Positions 28,531 to 37,516 of a DNA stretch of 64,000 nucleotides are shown here, one piece after another. The position numbers and the translations under genes are program-made. The DNA is from JTS-AC122 sp050246015 (GTDB lineage Bacteria > Planctomycetota > Phycisphaerae > Phycisphaerales > UBA1924): contig JBFWWU010000021.1 in assembly GCA_050246015.1 (NCBI GenBank), positions 4,856 through 68,855 of the forward strand, read 5' to 3'. Position 1 is the stretch's first letter, and the number at the start of each line of letters is the position of its first letter. The notes under the pieces were generated by a model, which saw nothing but the letters and a program-made list of their open reading frames with translations, was not told the DNA's origin and ran no database searches.

Positions 28531-30066
28531 ATGCCGAGCACTGAACGTTCCGGCAGCCGCTTCGGGGTGCAGGTGAGCAAGTCGATGCGCCCAATCGCGG
28601 ATTCGAACTTCGGGTTCGATCAGGCGCGGCATCTGCTGTGGCGCGCGGGGTTCGGGGGGACGCCGAAGCAGATACAGACGCTGGTGTCGTGGGGTGCGAA
28701 GCGGGCGGTTGAGTATCTGGTGAACTACGAGGACGTGCCGACTGATACGGTGAGCGAGAGCGAGTTTGACCGGAACATCATGCGGCCGGCGACGGCGGAA
28801 GAACGGGAGATGAATGTCCGGGCGCGGCGGATGAACGACGAAGAGACGGTGGCGCGGCTTCGGGCGCGGCGGCAGGAGGCGGAGCGAGAAGATCGGCGTC
28901 AGATGTCGAGCATCCAGCGATGGTGGCTAAAACGGATGATCGAGACGCCCAGGCCGCTGGAAGAGAAGATGACGCTCTTCTGGCACGGGCACTTCGCGAC
29001 GAGTTACCGGACGATCGAAGACTCGTACCACATGTTCATGCAGAACCAGTTGTTCCGGAAGCACGCGGTGGGGGACTTCCGTGAACTGCTGTTCGCGATC
29101 ATTCGGGACCCGGCGATGATCGCGTACCTGGACAACAACGATTCGCGCAAGGGGAGGCCGAACGAGAACCTGGCGCGCGAGATCATGGTACTGTTCTCGC
29201 TGGGCGTGGGGAACTACACGGAGCAGGACATCAAGGAGGGCGCGCGGGCGCTGACGGGCTACACGTTCGAGGACGACGACTTCACGTTTCAGAAGAACAA
29301 CCATGATGAGGGGCGCAAGTCGATCCTGGGGCGCAGCGGGACGATGGACGGGGACGATTTCGTGAAGGCGATTCTGGAGCAGCGGGCATGCTCGAAGTAC
29401 CTGGCGACGAAACTGTACCGGTACTTTGTGGGGGATTATCCGACGGGGGCGGCGGAGCGGGACAGGGCGGCGGCGAGTGTGATCGAGGACGTGGCGACGA
29501 GCATCCTGTCGTCGAAGTACAGGCTCAAGCCGGTGCTGACGCGGCTGTTGCTGTCGGAGCATTTCTACGACGGCGCGATCGCCGCGGAGATGATCAAGTC
29601 GCCGGTGGAACTGGTGGTTGGGGCGGTGCGGTCGTTGAACACGCCGGTGCGGGATCTTGGGGTATTGACGGCGGCGACCGGGGTCATGGGGCAGAACATT
29701 TTTTATCCGCCGAGCGTGAAGGGGTGGGACGGCGGGCGATCGTGGATCAACACGTCAACGATGTTCGCGCGGCAGAACATCATGTGTTTCCTGCTGACGG
29801 GGAAGTTGCCGGTGGGGTATGACGCGCTGAAGGACATCGAGAAGTACGACCCGATGCCCCTGCTGTCGGAGATCGGCACGGGCGGGGAAGGGAGCGTCGA
29901 GCGAGTGGTGGAATATCTGCTGAAGTTCGCGACGGGGACGACGGCGACGCACAACCGGGCGACGCTGCTGGAGTTCATGAAGTCGAACGGGAACAAGGTG
30001 AACACGGATACGGTGACGGGGCTCTTGCTGCTGATCACCGCGATGCCGGAATATCAGTTGTGCTAG
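28531..30066 (+). CDS. DUF1800 family protein
   Basis: A 511-residue protein. I prefer the ATG at 28531, with GGAGGTG eight bases upstream, over one at 28516. DUF1800 features: HLLWRAGFGGTPKQIQTL near the start, then KMTLFWHGHFATS, NENLAREIMVLFSLGVGNYT, EGARALTGYTF and FYPPSVKGWDGGRSWINTST. No signal peptide is obvious. The family nearly always sits beside DUF1501, as here, and is common in planctomycetes and other phyla; the biochemical role is unknown. Confidence 0.92.
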   Translation: MPSTERSGSRFGVQVSKSMRPIADSNFGFDQARHLLWRAGFGGTPKQIQTLVSWGAKRAVEYLVNYEDVPTDTVSESEFDRNIMRPATAEEREMNVRARRMNDEETVARLRARRQEAEREDRRQMSSIQRWWLKRMIETPRPLEEKMTLFWHGHFATSYRTIEDSYHMFMQNQLFRKHAVGDFRELLFAIIRDPAMIAYLDNNDSRKGRPNENLAREIMVLFSLGVGNYTEQDIKEGARALTGYTFEDDDFTFQKNNHDEGRKSILGRSGTMDGDDFVKAILEQRACSKYLATKLYRYFVGDYPTGAAERDRAAASVIEDVATSILSSKYRLKPVLTRLLLSEHFYDGAIAAEMIKSPVELVVGAVRSLNTPVRDLGVLTAATGVMGQNIFYPPSVKGWDGGRSWINTSTMFARQNIMCFLLTGKLPVGYDALKDIEKYDPMPLLSEIGTGGEGSVERVVEYLLKFATGTTATHNRATLLEFMKSNGNKVNTDTVTGLLLLITAMPEYQLC

Positions 30067-30115
30067 AGAAGCGACTTCGGGAGAAGGGGGGGTGGCGAAG
30101 CGATTGGAGACGAGC

Positions 30116-31444
30116 ATGTCGATCGATCACACCAACTCGAATGCGTTCACCCGGCGGGCGTTTCTGGGTCGCGGGTTGACGCTGGCGTCGGCCGCAATGA
30201 CGGTGCCGTACTTCATTCAGAACACGGCGCTGGGGTTGCCGCACCCGCTGCTGGGGCTGACGTCGATGGCGGGGGTGCCGGAGGATCATGTGCTGGTGGT
30301 GGTGCAGTTGTCCGGCGGGAACGACGGGCTGAACACGGTGATCCCGTACGTGGACCCGACGTACTACAAGGCGCGGACGGGGATCGGGATCCCCAAGGAC
30401 AAGGTGCACCGGCTGGGATCGGCGGGGGTCGGGCTGCACCCGTCGATGACCGGTATGAAGTCGCTGTTCGACGACGGCGTGCTGGCGCTGGTGCAGGGGG
30501 TCGGGTATCCGAATCCGAACCGGTCGCACTTCAAGTCGATGGACATCTGGCACACCGCGGAGTTGAGCGCCACGGGGAACGGGTGGATCGGGAGGTACGT
30601 GGACGCCGAGTGCTGCGGGTATGGGAAGGGGGAATCGGGCCGGGCTGAGGGTGCCGACGTCGGGGCGGGGGCGCCGGTGATCGCGATCGGGAGCGAGGCC
30701 CCGCTGGCGACGCAGGGGCAGAAGTCCAAGCCGGTGGCGTTTGACAACGCGGACTTGTTTCGGTGGACGGGGTCGGACGTGCACGGGAGCCTGGCGCAGC
30801 CGTACGAGCAGATCAACCGGCGCGGGTCGGCGCCGGAGGTGGACGGGGGCTCGAACGCGGGATTTTTGATGCGGACCGCGCTGGATGCGCAACTTTCGAG
30901 CGAGCAGATCCGCCGCGCCGTGGCGCAGAGGCCGCTGGTGAACTATCCGCAGTCGGACTTGTCGAGGCAGCTCTCGATGGTGGGGGCAATGATCCGGGCT
31001 GGGCTCAAGACGCGGGTGTACTACGTGACGATGGGCGGGTTCGACACGCACGCGGGCCAGGGGGGCGAGAACGGGCGGCATTCGCAGTTGCTGGGGCAGG
31101 TTGCCGGCGCGCTCAAGGCGTTCCACGACGACCTCAAGGCGCAGGGGAACGACGGCCGGGTGCTGACGATGACGTTCTCCGAGTTCGGGAGGCGCGTGTA
31201 CCAGAATGCGTCGCAGGGGACCGACCACGGGACGGCGTCGCAGATGTTCCTGATGGGCCCGATGGTCAAGGCCGGTGTGCTCAATGAGCACCCGTCGCTG
31301 ACGGATCTGGACAACGGGGATTTGAAGTACACGACGGACTTCCGGGCGGTGTACGCGGGCGTGCTGGAGGGGTGGCTCAAGGGCGATCCGAAGAAGATCC
31401 TCGACGGCAGTTTCCGGTCAGTGCAGGTCGTCAAGAAGGCCTGA
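30116..31444 (+). CDS. DUF1501 family exported protein, DUF1800-linked type
   Basis: A 442-residue protein. The ATG at 30116 follows GGAG and opens a twin-arginine signal (FTRRAFLGRGLTLASAAM). The DUF1501 domain shows VLVVVQLSGGNDGLNTVIPY, FDTHAGQ and TFSEFGRRVYQN. It differs from the first DUF1501 protein (2494-4011), which pairs with DUF1553, so the two represent different subfamilies. It lies 49 bases after the DUF1800 gene in one transcription unit. Function unknown. Confidence 0.92.
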   Translation: MSIDHTNSNAFTRRAFLGRGLTLASAAMTVPYFIQNTALGLPHPLLGLTSMAGVPEDHVLVVVQLSGGNDGLNTVIPYVDPTYYKARTGIGIPKDKVHRLGSAGVGLHPSMTGMKSLFDDGVLALVQGVGYPNPNRSHFKSMDIWHTAELSATGNGWIGRYVDAECCGYGKGESGRAEGADVGAGAPVIAIGSEAPLATQGQKSKPVAFDNADLFRWTGSDVHGSLAQPYEQINRRGSAPEVDGGSNAGFLMRTALDAQLSSEQIRRAVAQRPLVNYPQSDLSRQLSMVGAMIRAGLKTRVYYVTMGGFDTHAGQGGENGRHSQLLGQVAGALKAFHDDLKAQGNDGRVLTMTFSEFGRRVYQNASQGTDHGTASQMFLMGPMVKAGVLNEHPSLTDLDNGDLKYTTDFRAVYAGVLEGWLKGDPKKILDGSFRSVQVVKKA

Positions 31445-31696
31445 GGTGGAGCCGGGCTGGCAAGGAAGCGGGCCGACAAGTGGGACGGGGCTGGCGCGGT
31501 CGCCGGCGTTCGTGGTCATCGACCGACGAGCGTGGCGTGGCGGGGACCGGCGCGCGCCGGCGGTGAGGCGGGCTGGATCGGGACCCCGGTTCAAATGAGA
31601 GCGACGGCGGGCGTACACTTGCGTTGTCGGCCGCCGGGCCTAGGACGCCGGTCGGTCGGGGCCGTCACAGAAGGTTCGATATTGGCACGATTCCAC

Positions 31697-33013
31697 ATGG
31701 CAGAGAACCGAACGCAAACAGGCGGGAAGCGGGTGGTCGTCACGGGGTTGGGAGCGATCACCGACCTTGGGCTGGATGCGCGCAGCACGTGGGAAGGGAT
31801 GCGCGAAGGACGGAGCGGGGTCGGGCCGCTGACTGGAGAAGGGTTCGATGTGTTCGCAGACCGATGGACGGTGAAGATCGCGGGGCAGGTGCGCGGGTGG
31901 GATCCGGTGCCGACGATCGAGGGGCGGGAGGTGAAGCGGCTGGACCGGTTCGCGGTGCTTGGGATCTGCGCGGCGGTGGAAGCCGTCAGGAACGCGGGGA
32001 TCGATTTTTCGAAGGAGAACCCGGAGCGGTGCGGGGTGATCGTCGGGTCGGGCGTGGGTGGAATCCAGACGATCGAAGACGGCGTGATCGTGATGCACAA
32101 GAAGGGGCCGGATCGGCTGAGCCCGTTCACGGTGCCTCGGCTGATGGTGAATGCGGCGGCGGGGAACATCAGCATCCGGTACGGATTGCAGGGGCCGTCG
32201 TCGGCGCACGCGACGGCGTGCGCGAGTTCGGGGCACGCGATCGGCGACGCGCTGCAATACATGCGGCGTGGGCGGGCGGACGTGATGATCGTCGGGGGCG
32301 CCGAGGCGGCGGTGTCGCCGCTGTGCGTGGGGGCGTTCATGACGATGCGGGCTCTCTCGACGCGGAACGGCGAGCCGGCGCGGGCGAGCCGGCCATTTGA
32401 CATAGACCGCGACGGGTTCGTGCTCGCCGAAGGTGCGGCGATGGCGGTCCTGGAGACGGAGGAGCACGCGCGCCGGCGCGGGGCGACGATCCTGGCGGAA
32501 CTGGTGGGGTACGGGAACAGTTCGGACGCGTCGCATATCACCGCGCCGGACTCGGACGGGCGCGGGGCGCGGCGGTCGATGCTCTGGGCGCTGGAGGACG
32601 CCGGGCTCAACGCGTCGGACATGGACTATGTGAATGCGCACGGGACATCCACGCCGCTGGGCGATGACGCGGAAGTGGCGGCGTGCCTGGGGGTGTTCGG
32701 AGACCACGCGAGGAAGTCGGCCGGGGGCAGGCTGATGATGAGTTCGACCAAGTCGATGCACGGGCACTGCCTGGGGGCGTCGGGGGCGGTGGAGTTGATC
32801 GCGTGCGTGCACGCGGTCAAGGACGGTGTGGTGGCGCCGACGATGAACCTTGAACAGCCCGGAACACGGACGATAACCGGCGACATTCGGTCGTTTGACG
32901 TGGACCTGGTGCCGGGCGCGGCGCGGGAGCGGGCGGTGCGATACGCGATGAACAACACGTTCGGATTCGGCGGTCACAACGTGACGCTGATCGTGGGGCG
33001 GTACGCGGGGTAA
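31697..33013 (+). CDS. fabF: beta-ketoacyl-ACP synthase II-type enzyme
   Basis: A 438-residue condensing enzyme of fatty acid synthesis, elongating acyl-ACP with malonyl-ACP. The Cys-His-His triad is intact: ATACASSGHAIGD (Cys about 174), NAHGTSTPLGD and KSMHGHCLGASGA. The N-terminal VVVTGLGAITDLG and C-terminal NNTFGFGGHNVTLIV are typical. I chose the ATG at 31697 although no strong Shine-Dalgarno precedes it. There is no acpP or fabG next to it, so a specialised ketosynthase is possible, but the length and motifs fit FabF. Confidence 0.93.
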   Translation: MAENRTQTGGKRVVVTGLGAITDLGLDARSTWEGMREGRSGVGPLTGEGFDVFADRWTVKIAGQVRGWDPVPTIEGREVKRLDRFAVLGICAAVEAVRNAGIDFSKENPERCGVIVGSGVGGIQTIEDGVIVMHKKGPDRLSPFTVPRLMVNAAAGNISIRYGLQGPSSAHATACASSGHAIGDALQYMRRGRADVMIVGGAEAAVSPLCVGAFMTMRALSTRNGEPARASRPFDIDRDGFVLAEGAAMAVLETEEHARRRGATILAELVGYGNSSDASHITAPDSDGRGARRSMLWALEDAGLNASDMDYVNAHGTSTPLGDDAEVAACLGVFGDHARKSAGGRLMMSSTKSMHGHCLGASGAVELIACVHAVKDGVVAPTMNLEQPGTRTITGDIRSFDVDLVPGAARERAVRYAMNNTFGFGGHNVTLIVGRYAG

Positions 33014-33222
33014 GTGTGCACCGATAGGAAACGCGGGGCGTAGGCAACGCAGGAAGGGTTGATGGCGGAGCCGCCCTCCGGCATCCCGCTCGTGAACAGT
33101 TGCAGCCGACTAGGCGTCGCCGACCTGTGACGAAAGGAACGGCGCGCAATGACCCGCGACCTATTGTGGACTATGATGTCCTCTATCAATCAAAGGGGTG
33201 TGGCATTTCGCGAGAAACGGGC

Positions 33223-34650
33223 ATGATCAAGAGATCCTGGGCAGAGCCGTACAAGATCAAGATGGTGGAGCATCTGCGGATGACGACGCCGATGCAGCGG
33301 GAGCAGGCGATCGCGGAGGCGGGTTTCAACACGTTTCTGCTCCGGAGCGAGGACGTGTACATCGACTTGCTGACGGACTCGGGGACGAGCGCGATGAGCG
33401 ACCGCCAGTGGGCGGGGCTGATGATGGGAGACGAGGCGTACGCGGGTTCGGCGAACTACTACCGGTTCGAGCGAGCGGTGCAGCGATATTACGGGTACCG
33501 GAATGTGATCCCGACGCATCAGGGGCGGGGCGCGGAGCACATCCTGTCGAAGTTGCTCATCAAGCCCGGGGACGTCGTCCCGGGGAACATGTACTTCACG
33601 ACCACCCGAGCGCACCAGGAACTGGCGGGCGGGAGGTTTGTTGACGTGATCGGCGACGCCGCGCACGACCCGGATGACTTGTCGCCGTTCAAGGGGAACA
33701 TCGACATCGAGAGGTTGCTTGGGCTGATTGAACGGGTCGGCGCCGCGCGGATCCCGTATGTGTGCATGCAGTGCAGCGTGAACATGGCCGGCGGGCAGCC
33801 CGTGAGCCTCGCGAACATGCAGGCGGTGTCGGCGTTGTGCCGGAGTCACGGGATCAAGGTGATGCTCGACGCAACGCGAGCCGTTGAGAATGCGTACTTC
33901 ATCAGGCAGAGGGAACCGGGGCATTCGCAGCGGAGCATCGAGGAGATCCTGCGTGAGATGTGCTCGTACACGGACGGGTGCACGAACTCGGCGAAGAAGG
34001 ACTGCCTGGTGAACATCGGGGGATTTCTGTGTCTGAACGATGACGCGCTGGCGGAAGAGGCGGGGAACATGGTCGTGTTGTACGAGGGCCTTCATACCTA
34101 CGGCGGGCTTGCCGGGCGCGACATGGAAGCGATGGCGATCGGGATCGAGGAATCGGTTCAGTTCGATCACATCCGCGCGCGAGTCGGGCAGGTGGAGTAC
34201 CTTGGCAATCTCTTGATGCGTGCCGGGGTGCCGATCGTGAAACCGATTGGTGGGCACGGGATCTTCATTAATGCGTTGAAGTTCCTGCCGCACATCCCGC
34301 GGGAGGAGTTCCCCGCGCAGGCGCTCGCGTGTGCGCTGTACGTGGACTCGGGCGTGCGCGCGATGGAGCGCGGGGCGGTGTCGAGCGGGCGCGACCCCGA
34401 CACGGGAGCCAACATCTTCCCCAAACTCGAACTCGTGCGACTGACGATCCCGCGCCGGGTGTACACGCAGGCGCACCTGGACGTGACGGCCGAGTCGATC
34501 ATCGAACTGCTCGACCACTCAGAGGAGGTGGTGGGGCTTCGTTTCACATACGAGCCCAAACACCTTCGCTTCTTCCAGGCGCGGTTCGAGCCGGTGCAGG
34601 GCAGCCGGGTTCGCTCCGCGCGGGTGGCGAGCGCGGCGGGCGCGGTGTGA
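33223..34650 (+). CDS. tyrosine phenol-lyase / tryptophanase family enzyme
   Basis: A 475-residue PLP enzyme of the beta-eliminating lyase family. Seen: FLLRSEDVYIDLLTDSGTSA, MMGDEAYAGS, IPTHQGRGAEHIL, the PLP-lysine region SAKKDCLVNIGGFLC (Lys about 257) and RLTIPRRVYTQAHLD. Several details favour tyrosine phenol-lyase over tryptophanase: NMYFTTTRAHQE, CLVNIGGFLC and the GVRAMERG segment, whose Arg corresponds to the phenol-lyase substrate residue Arg381. The reaction would be tyrosine to phenol, pyruvate and ammonia. The substrate is inferred from residues recalled for the family and needs an alignment. Confidence 0.88.
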   Translation: MIKRSWAEPYKIKMVEHLRMTTPMQREQAIAEAGFNTFLLRSEDVYIDLLTDSGTSAMSDRQWAGLMMGDEAYAGSANYYRFERAVQRYYGYRNVIPTHQGRGAEHILSKLLIKPGDVVPGNMYFTTTRAHQELAGGRFVDVIGDAAHDPDDLSPFKGNIDIERLLGLIERVGAARIPYVCMQCSVNMAGGQPVSLANMQAVSALCRSHGIKVMLDATRAVENAYFIRQREPGHSQRSIEEILREMCSYTDGCTNSAKKDCLVNIGGFLCLNDDALAEEAGNMVVLYEGLHTYGGLAGRDMEAMAIGIEESVQFDHIRARVGQVEYLGNLLMRAGVPIVKPIGGHGIFINALKFLPHIPREEFPAQALACALYVDSGVRAMERGAVSSGRDPDTGANIFPKLELVRLTIPRRVYTQAHLDVTAESIIELLDHSEEVVGLRFTYEPKHLRFFQARFEPVQGSRVRSARVASAAGAV

Positions 34651-34740
34651 GGGGGGTTGCTCCCGGCGGTCGATCTCGCTTGCGGGGCTGGACTTCGTCG
34701 CGACTTGAGTGGATCCTCGACATCGCACGCACGCGGTGCT

Positions 34741-35298
34741 TCATTGTGACGATCGGTGTTTGCGGGACGGGGCGTTGGCGACGTAGTGCCCGCTGCGGCC
34801 GCCTTGTTTCTCGATGACGCGCACGCCTTCGATCGTCATGGCGGGGTCGATGGCTTTACCCATGTCGATGATGGTGAGGGCGGCGATGGAAACGGCGACG
34901 AGCGCTTCCATCTCGACGCCGGTGCGGGAGTGGGTGCGAGCGGTCGCGGTGAGTCGCACGTGGTGGGATGCTCGGCCGGCGATGGTGGCGCGCCCGAGCG
35001 TCGCGCCGACATCGACATGATCCAGCGGGAGCGAGTGGCAGAGGGGGATGAGCGAATCGGTGCGCTTGGCGGCCAGGACGCCGGCGAGGCGGGCCGTGTC
35101 CAGAACGTTGCCTTTGGCGATCGTGTTTGAGCGGATGGCGCGGGCGAGCGCGGGAGAGATGCGCACAAACCCCTCGGCGGTCGCGGTGCGCTTCGTGACG
35201 GGCTTGTCGGCCACATCGACCATGCGTGCGCGGCCGGTGGAATCAGTGTGCGAGAGCGAGCGGCGAGCAGAGCGGGGGGACGCGGTGGTGGGGGTCAT
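34741..35298 (-). CDS. moaC: cyclic pyranopterin monophosphate synthase
   Basis: A 185-residue enzyme of molybdenum cofactor synthesis that forms cyclic pyranopterin monophosphate from the MoaA product. Seen: LSHTDSTGRARMVDVADKPV, IPLCHSLPLDHVDV, TGVEMEALVAVSIAALTIID and the catalytic pair in IDMGKAID. The N-terminus has about 15 extra residues. No other moa gene is nearby. It is divergent from the [2Fe-2S] gene, with only 11 bases between the starts. Confidence 0.96.
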   Translation of the reverse strand: MTPTTASPRSARRSLSHTDSTGRARMVDVADKPVTKRTATAEGFVRISPALARAIRSNTIAKGNVLDTARLAGVLAAKRTDSLIPLCHSLPLDHVDVGATLGRATIAGRASHHVRLTATARTHSRTGVEMEALVAVSIAALTIIDMGKAIDPAMTIEGVRVIEKQGGRSGHYVANAPSRKHRSSQ

Positions 35299-35309
35299 AC
35301 AATGAGGTT

Positions 35310-35630
35310 ATGGATCCCGACGACGAGGTGTGCCTGTGTTTCCATGTTTCGCTGAGGAAGATCCGGACGTACCTGTCGCGGGAGGACCCACCGGTGGCGT
35401 CGCTGATCAGCGAATGCCTCGGGGCGGGGACGGGGTGTCAGTGGTGCGTGCCGTTCCTGAAGCACCTGCATTCACAGCACGCGAAGGGACAGACGCCGGA
35501 CCTGAACATTTCGCCCGAGACGTATTGCAGGGCGAGGCTGAAGTTTCACGACACGCAGACGCGCGAAGAGGGAGTCGTGCGAGAGGCGACGCGGACGGAC
35601 CAATCCGGAGACGGTCCGGGGACGGCGTGA
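35310..35630 (+). CDS. Bfd-like [2Fe-2S]-binding protein
   Basis: A 106-residue protein. Four cysteines lie in the Bfd/BFD-like pattern: CLCFHV near the N-terminus and GAGTGCQWCVPF about 38 residues later. The fold binds a [2Fe-2S] cluster; Bfd itself reduces bacterioferritin to release iron, but standalone relatives have other roles. The C-terminal 40 residues are polar and not conserved in the family as I know it. It shares an 11-base divergent gap with moaC, so promoters must overlap the genes. Confidence 0.85.
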   Translation: MDPDDEVCLCFHVSLRKIRTYLSREDPPVASLISECLGAGTGCQWCVPFLKHLHSQHAKGQTPDLNISPETYCRARLKFHDTQTREEGVVREATRTDQSGDGPGTA

Positions 35631-35669
35631 AGCGCGGCGAGGTTTGCCGCGCCGAGTCGGCGGGCGGCG

Positions 35670-37475
35670 CTAGCGCGGAGAGAGGCGGTCGATGATTCGC
35701 TGGTAGTGGTGGGACGAGCGGCTGAGGCCGCCGGGGCGGTTGCGGAGCGGCCAGAGGGATTCGTGTTCGGCGTGAACGTGGCGGGCGAGGTCCAGGAGCC
35801 AGGCGCGGTAGCGGTGGGAGCGGGCGTCGAGGCCGCCGGGGGTGCGGGTCGCGACGGCATGCTCGACGGCGAGGCGCGCGGTGGCGAGGGTGTGGGCGAT
35901 CTCGCGGCCGGTGAGTGAGTCGCGGTCGAGGGCACCGGGGACGGAGCGTTCGCAGGCATCGAGGTTGGCGGCGGCGAGTTCCCAGGCTGGGAGCGGCGCG
36001 GGGATGGGATCGGGGAGCGGGTCCGCGCGGTGGAGGTCGCGGAAGAGGGCCGAGGCGTTGCGGATGGGCGCGGCTTCGGATTCGGAGGAGCCACCGGCGA
36101 CGGCGCGGATATGGGCGTCGATATCGCCGAGCGTGTCGAGCCAGGAGGCCAGGGAGAGGGAATCATCATCGAAGACGTGGAGCGAGACGGCCCGGGAGTC
36201 GAGAGGTGCGGCGGGGTTCCAGGCGGCGTGGGCGGCATGAGCGATGGCGTTGAGGGCGATGGGCCAGTGCTGGTGGTGGCCCATGTCGCCCCAATCGGTG
36301 ATGAGGAATCCCGTTGGGGGCTGTACTGAGTTGATCGCGGCGGCGGCGGTGTTGATGTTGATGACCCGTTCGCGGGTGCGGCCGGTGATGGAGCGCCACG
36401 AGGACGTGCCGGGGCAGACCCAGGATTCGATATGGTGCTCGGCGAGCAGGGCGCACCAGCGGGAGAAATCGGAGTCGGGCTCGTACCCCCAGGCCAGCCC
36501 GATGGAATCGGCGGGGAACTCGTCGAGGCGGCCGGGGTGAGAGAGGGCGATATCGGCCCAGAGCATGGGGCGCTTCCCGAGAGAGCGTGCAATAGCCGCG
36601 ACCCGGCGCACGAAGTCGAAGTAGATCGAGGCGCGACCGGCCTCGAACCCGGCGGGGTGCGAGGCGGCGGCGTCGCGCGAGCGCCCCTGGCCGATGTCGA
36701 AGGTCTCGTCGCACCCGACGTTCACGCAGGGAGCGTCGAAGCAGGGGAGAAGTTGCGTGAGGAGGTCTTGGATCAGGGCGATGGAGCCGGGCTCGGCGGG
36801 GTAGAGGGAAAAGGGTCCGCTGCGAGGCCAGTGCATGAACGTCCAGTCGCCCTGGGTTTCGGCCAGGTGGGCGTAGCGGTGCAGTTTGAGCCACTTGTGG
36901 AGATGTCCGAAGCAGTTCTGATTCGGTGTGAGCGCGATCCCGATGTTGCGGGCGTACGCGGCGAGGTCCCGGGCTTGTGCCGGGAGCACGGGCGAGGAGT
37001 CGAGCCAGACTTCGTCATGGGCGGCGTAGGCGAAGGTGTGCTCGGTGTAGAGTTGGGCGTGGTTGAGTTTCAGAGCCGCGAAGGAGTCGAAGAACCCGCG
37101 GAGAGAGTCCATCGTCGGGACCTTATCGCGGGAAACATCGAGCATGACGCCGCGGTGTCTGAAGGCGGGCTGGTCGCGGATCGTGAGGCAAGGGAGGTGG
37201 GGTCCGTATTGGCGGATGAGTTGGCGGAGGGTGGCGCGGCCGTGGAGGAGTCCCTCGGGCGTGGCGTAGCGGAGCGAGACCGGCGCGGCGCCGGCGTGTG
37301 AGGATGGAGCGATGTTGAGCGTGTAGCCCTGCGGGTGCAGCCCCGCGGATGGATCGAGGGAGCCGATGACGTCGGGATCGATCGGGGCGTGAACAGCGCC
37401 GCCGGTGACGGAGAGGTGGGCGGGGGACGGAACAAGCAGCGGGGGAAGCGCGGCAAGGTCAGGGCGGTCGGGCAT
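35670..37475 (-). CDS. glycoside hydrolase family 20 protein (beta-N-acetylhexosaminidase-like)
   Basis: A 601-residue protein. The ATG at 37475 is preferred over an in-frame start 15 codons upstream. The GH20 barrel starts near residue 105 (FRHRGVMLDVSRDKVPT) and contains the catalytic Asp-Glu pair in VNVGCDETFDIG at about residue 255; WADIALSHPG, LAWGYEPDSDFSRW and FLITDWGDMGHHQHW are typical. An N-terminal GH20b-like segment (HAPIDPDVIGS) precedes it. No signal peptide, so it may act in the cytoplasm on imported chitobiose or glycoconjugate fragments. It lies 41 bases downstream of the histidine kinase gene. Confidence 0.9.
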   Translation of the reverse strand: MPDRPDLAALPPLLVPSPAHLSVTGGAVHAPIDPDVIGSLDPSAGLHPQGYTLNIAPSSHAGAAPVSLRYATPEGLLHGRATLRQLIRQYGPHLPCLTIRDQPAFRHRGVMLDVSRDKVPTMDSLRGFFDSFAALKLNHAQLYTEHTFAYAAHDEVWLDSSPVLPAQARDLAAYARNIGIALTPNQNCFGHLHKWLKLHRYAHLAETQGDWTFMHWPRSGPFSLYPAEPGSIALIQDLLTQLLPCFDAPCVNVGCDETFDIGQGRSRDAAASHPAGFEAGRASIYFDFVRRVAAIARSLGKRPMLWADIALSHPGRLDEFPADSIGLAWGYEPDSDFSRWCALLAEHHIESWVCPGTSSWRSITGRTRERVININTAAAAINSVQPPTGFLITDWGDMGHHQHWPIALNAIAHAAHAAWNPAAPLDSRAVSLHVFDDDSLSLASWLDTLGDIDAHIRAVAGGSSESEAAPIRNASALFRDLHRADPLPDPIPAPLPAWELAAANLDACERSVPGALDRDSLTGREIAHTLATARLAVEHAVATRTPGGLDARSHRYRAWLLDLARHVHAEHESLWPLRNRPGGLSRSSHHYQRIIDRLSPR

Positions 37476-37516
37476 GGCACAAGGGTACGGACGCGGCCAT
37501 CCCCCGAGGGGGCACG

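Noticed and set aside
31588..31596. GGTTCAAAT, similar to a tRNA T-loop
   Set aside because: The flanking bases do not form a T stem and no acceptor or anticodon arm could be found.
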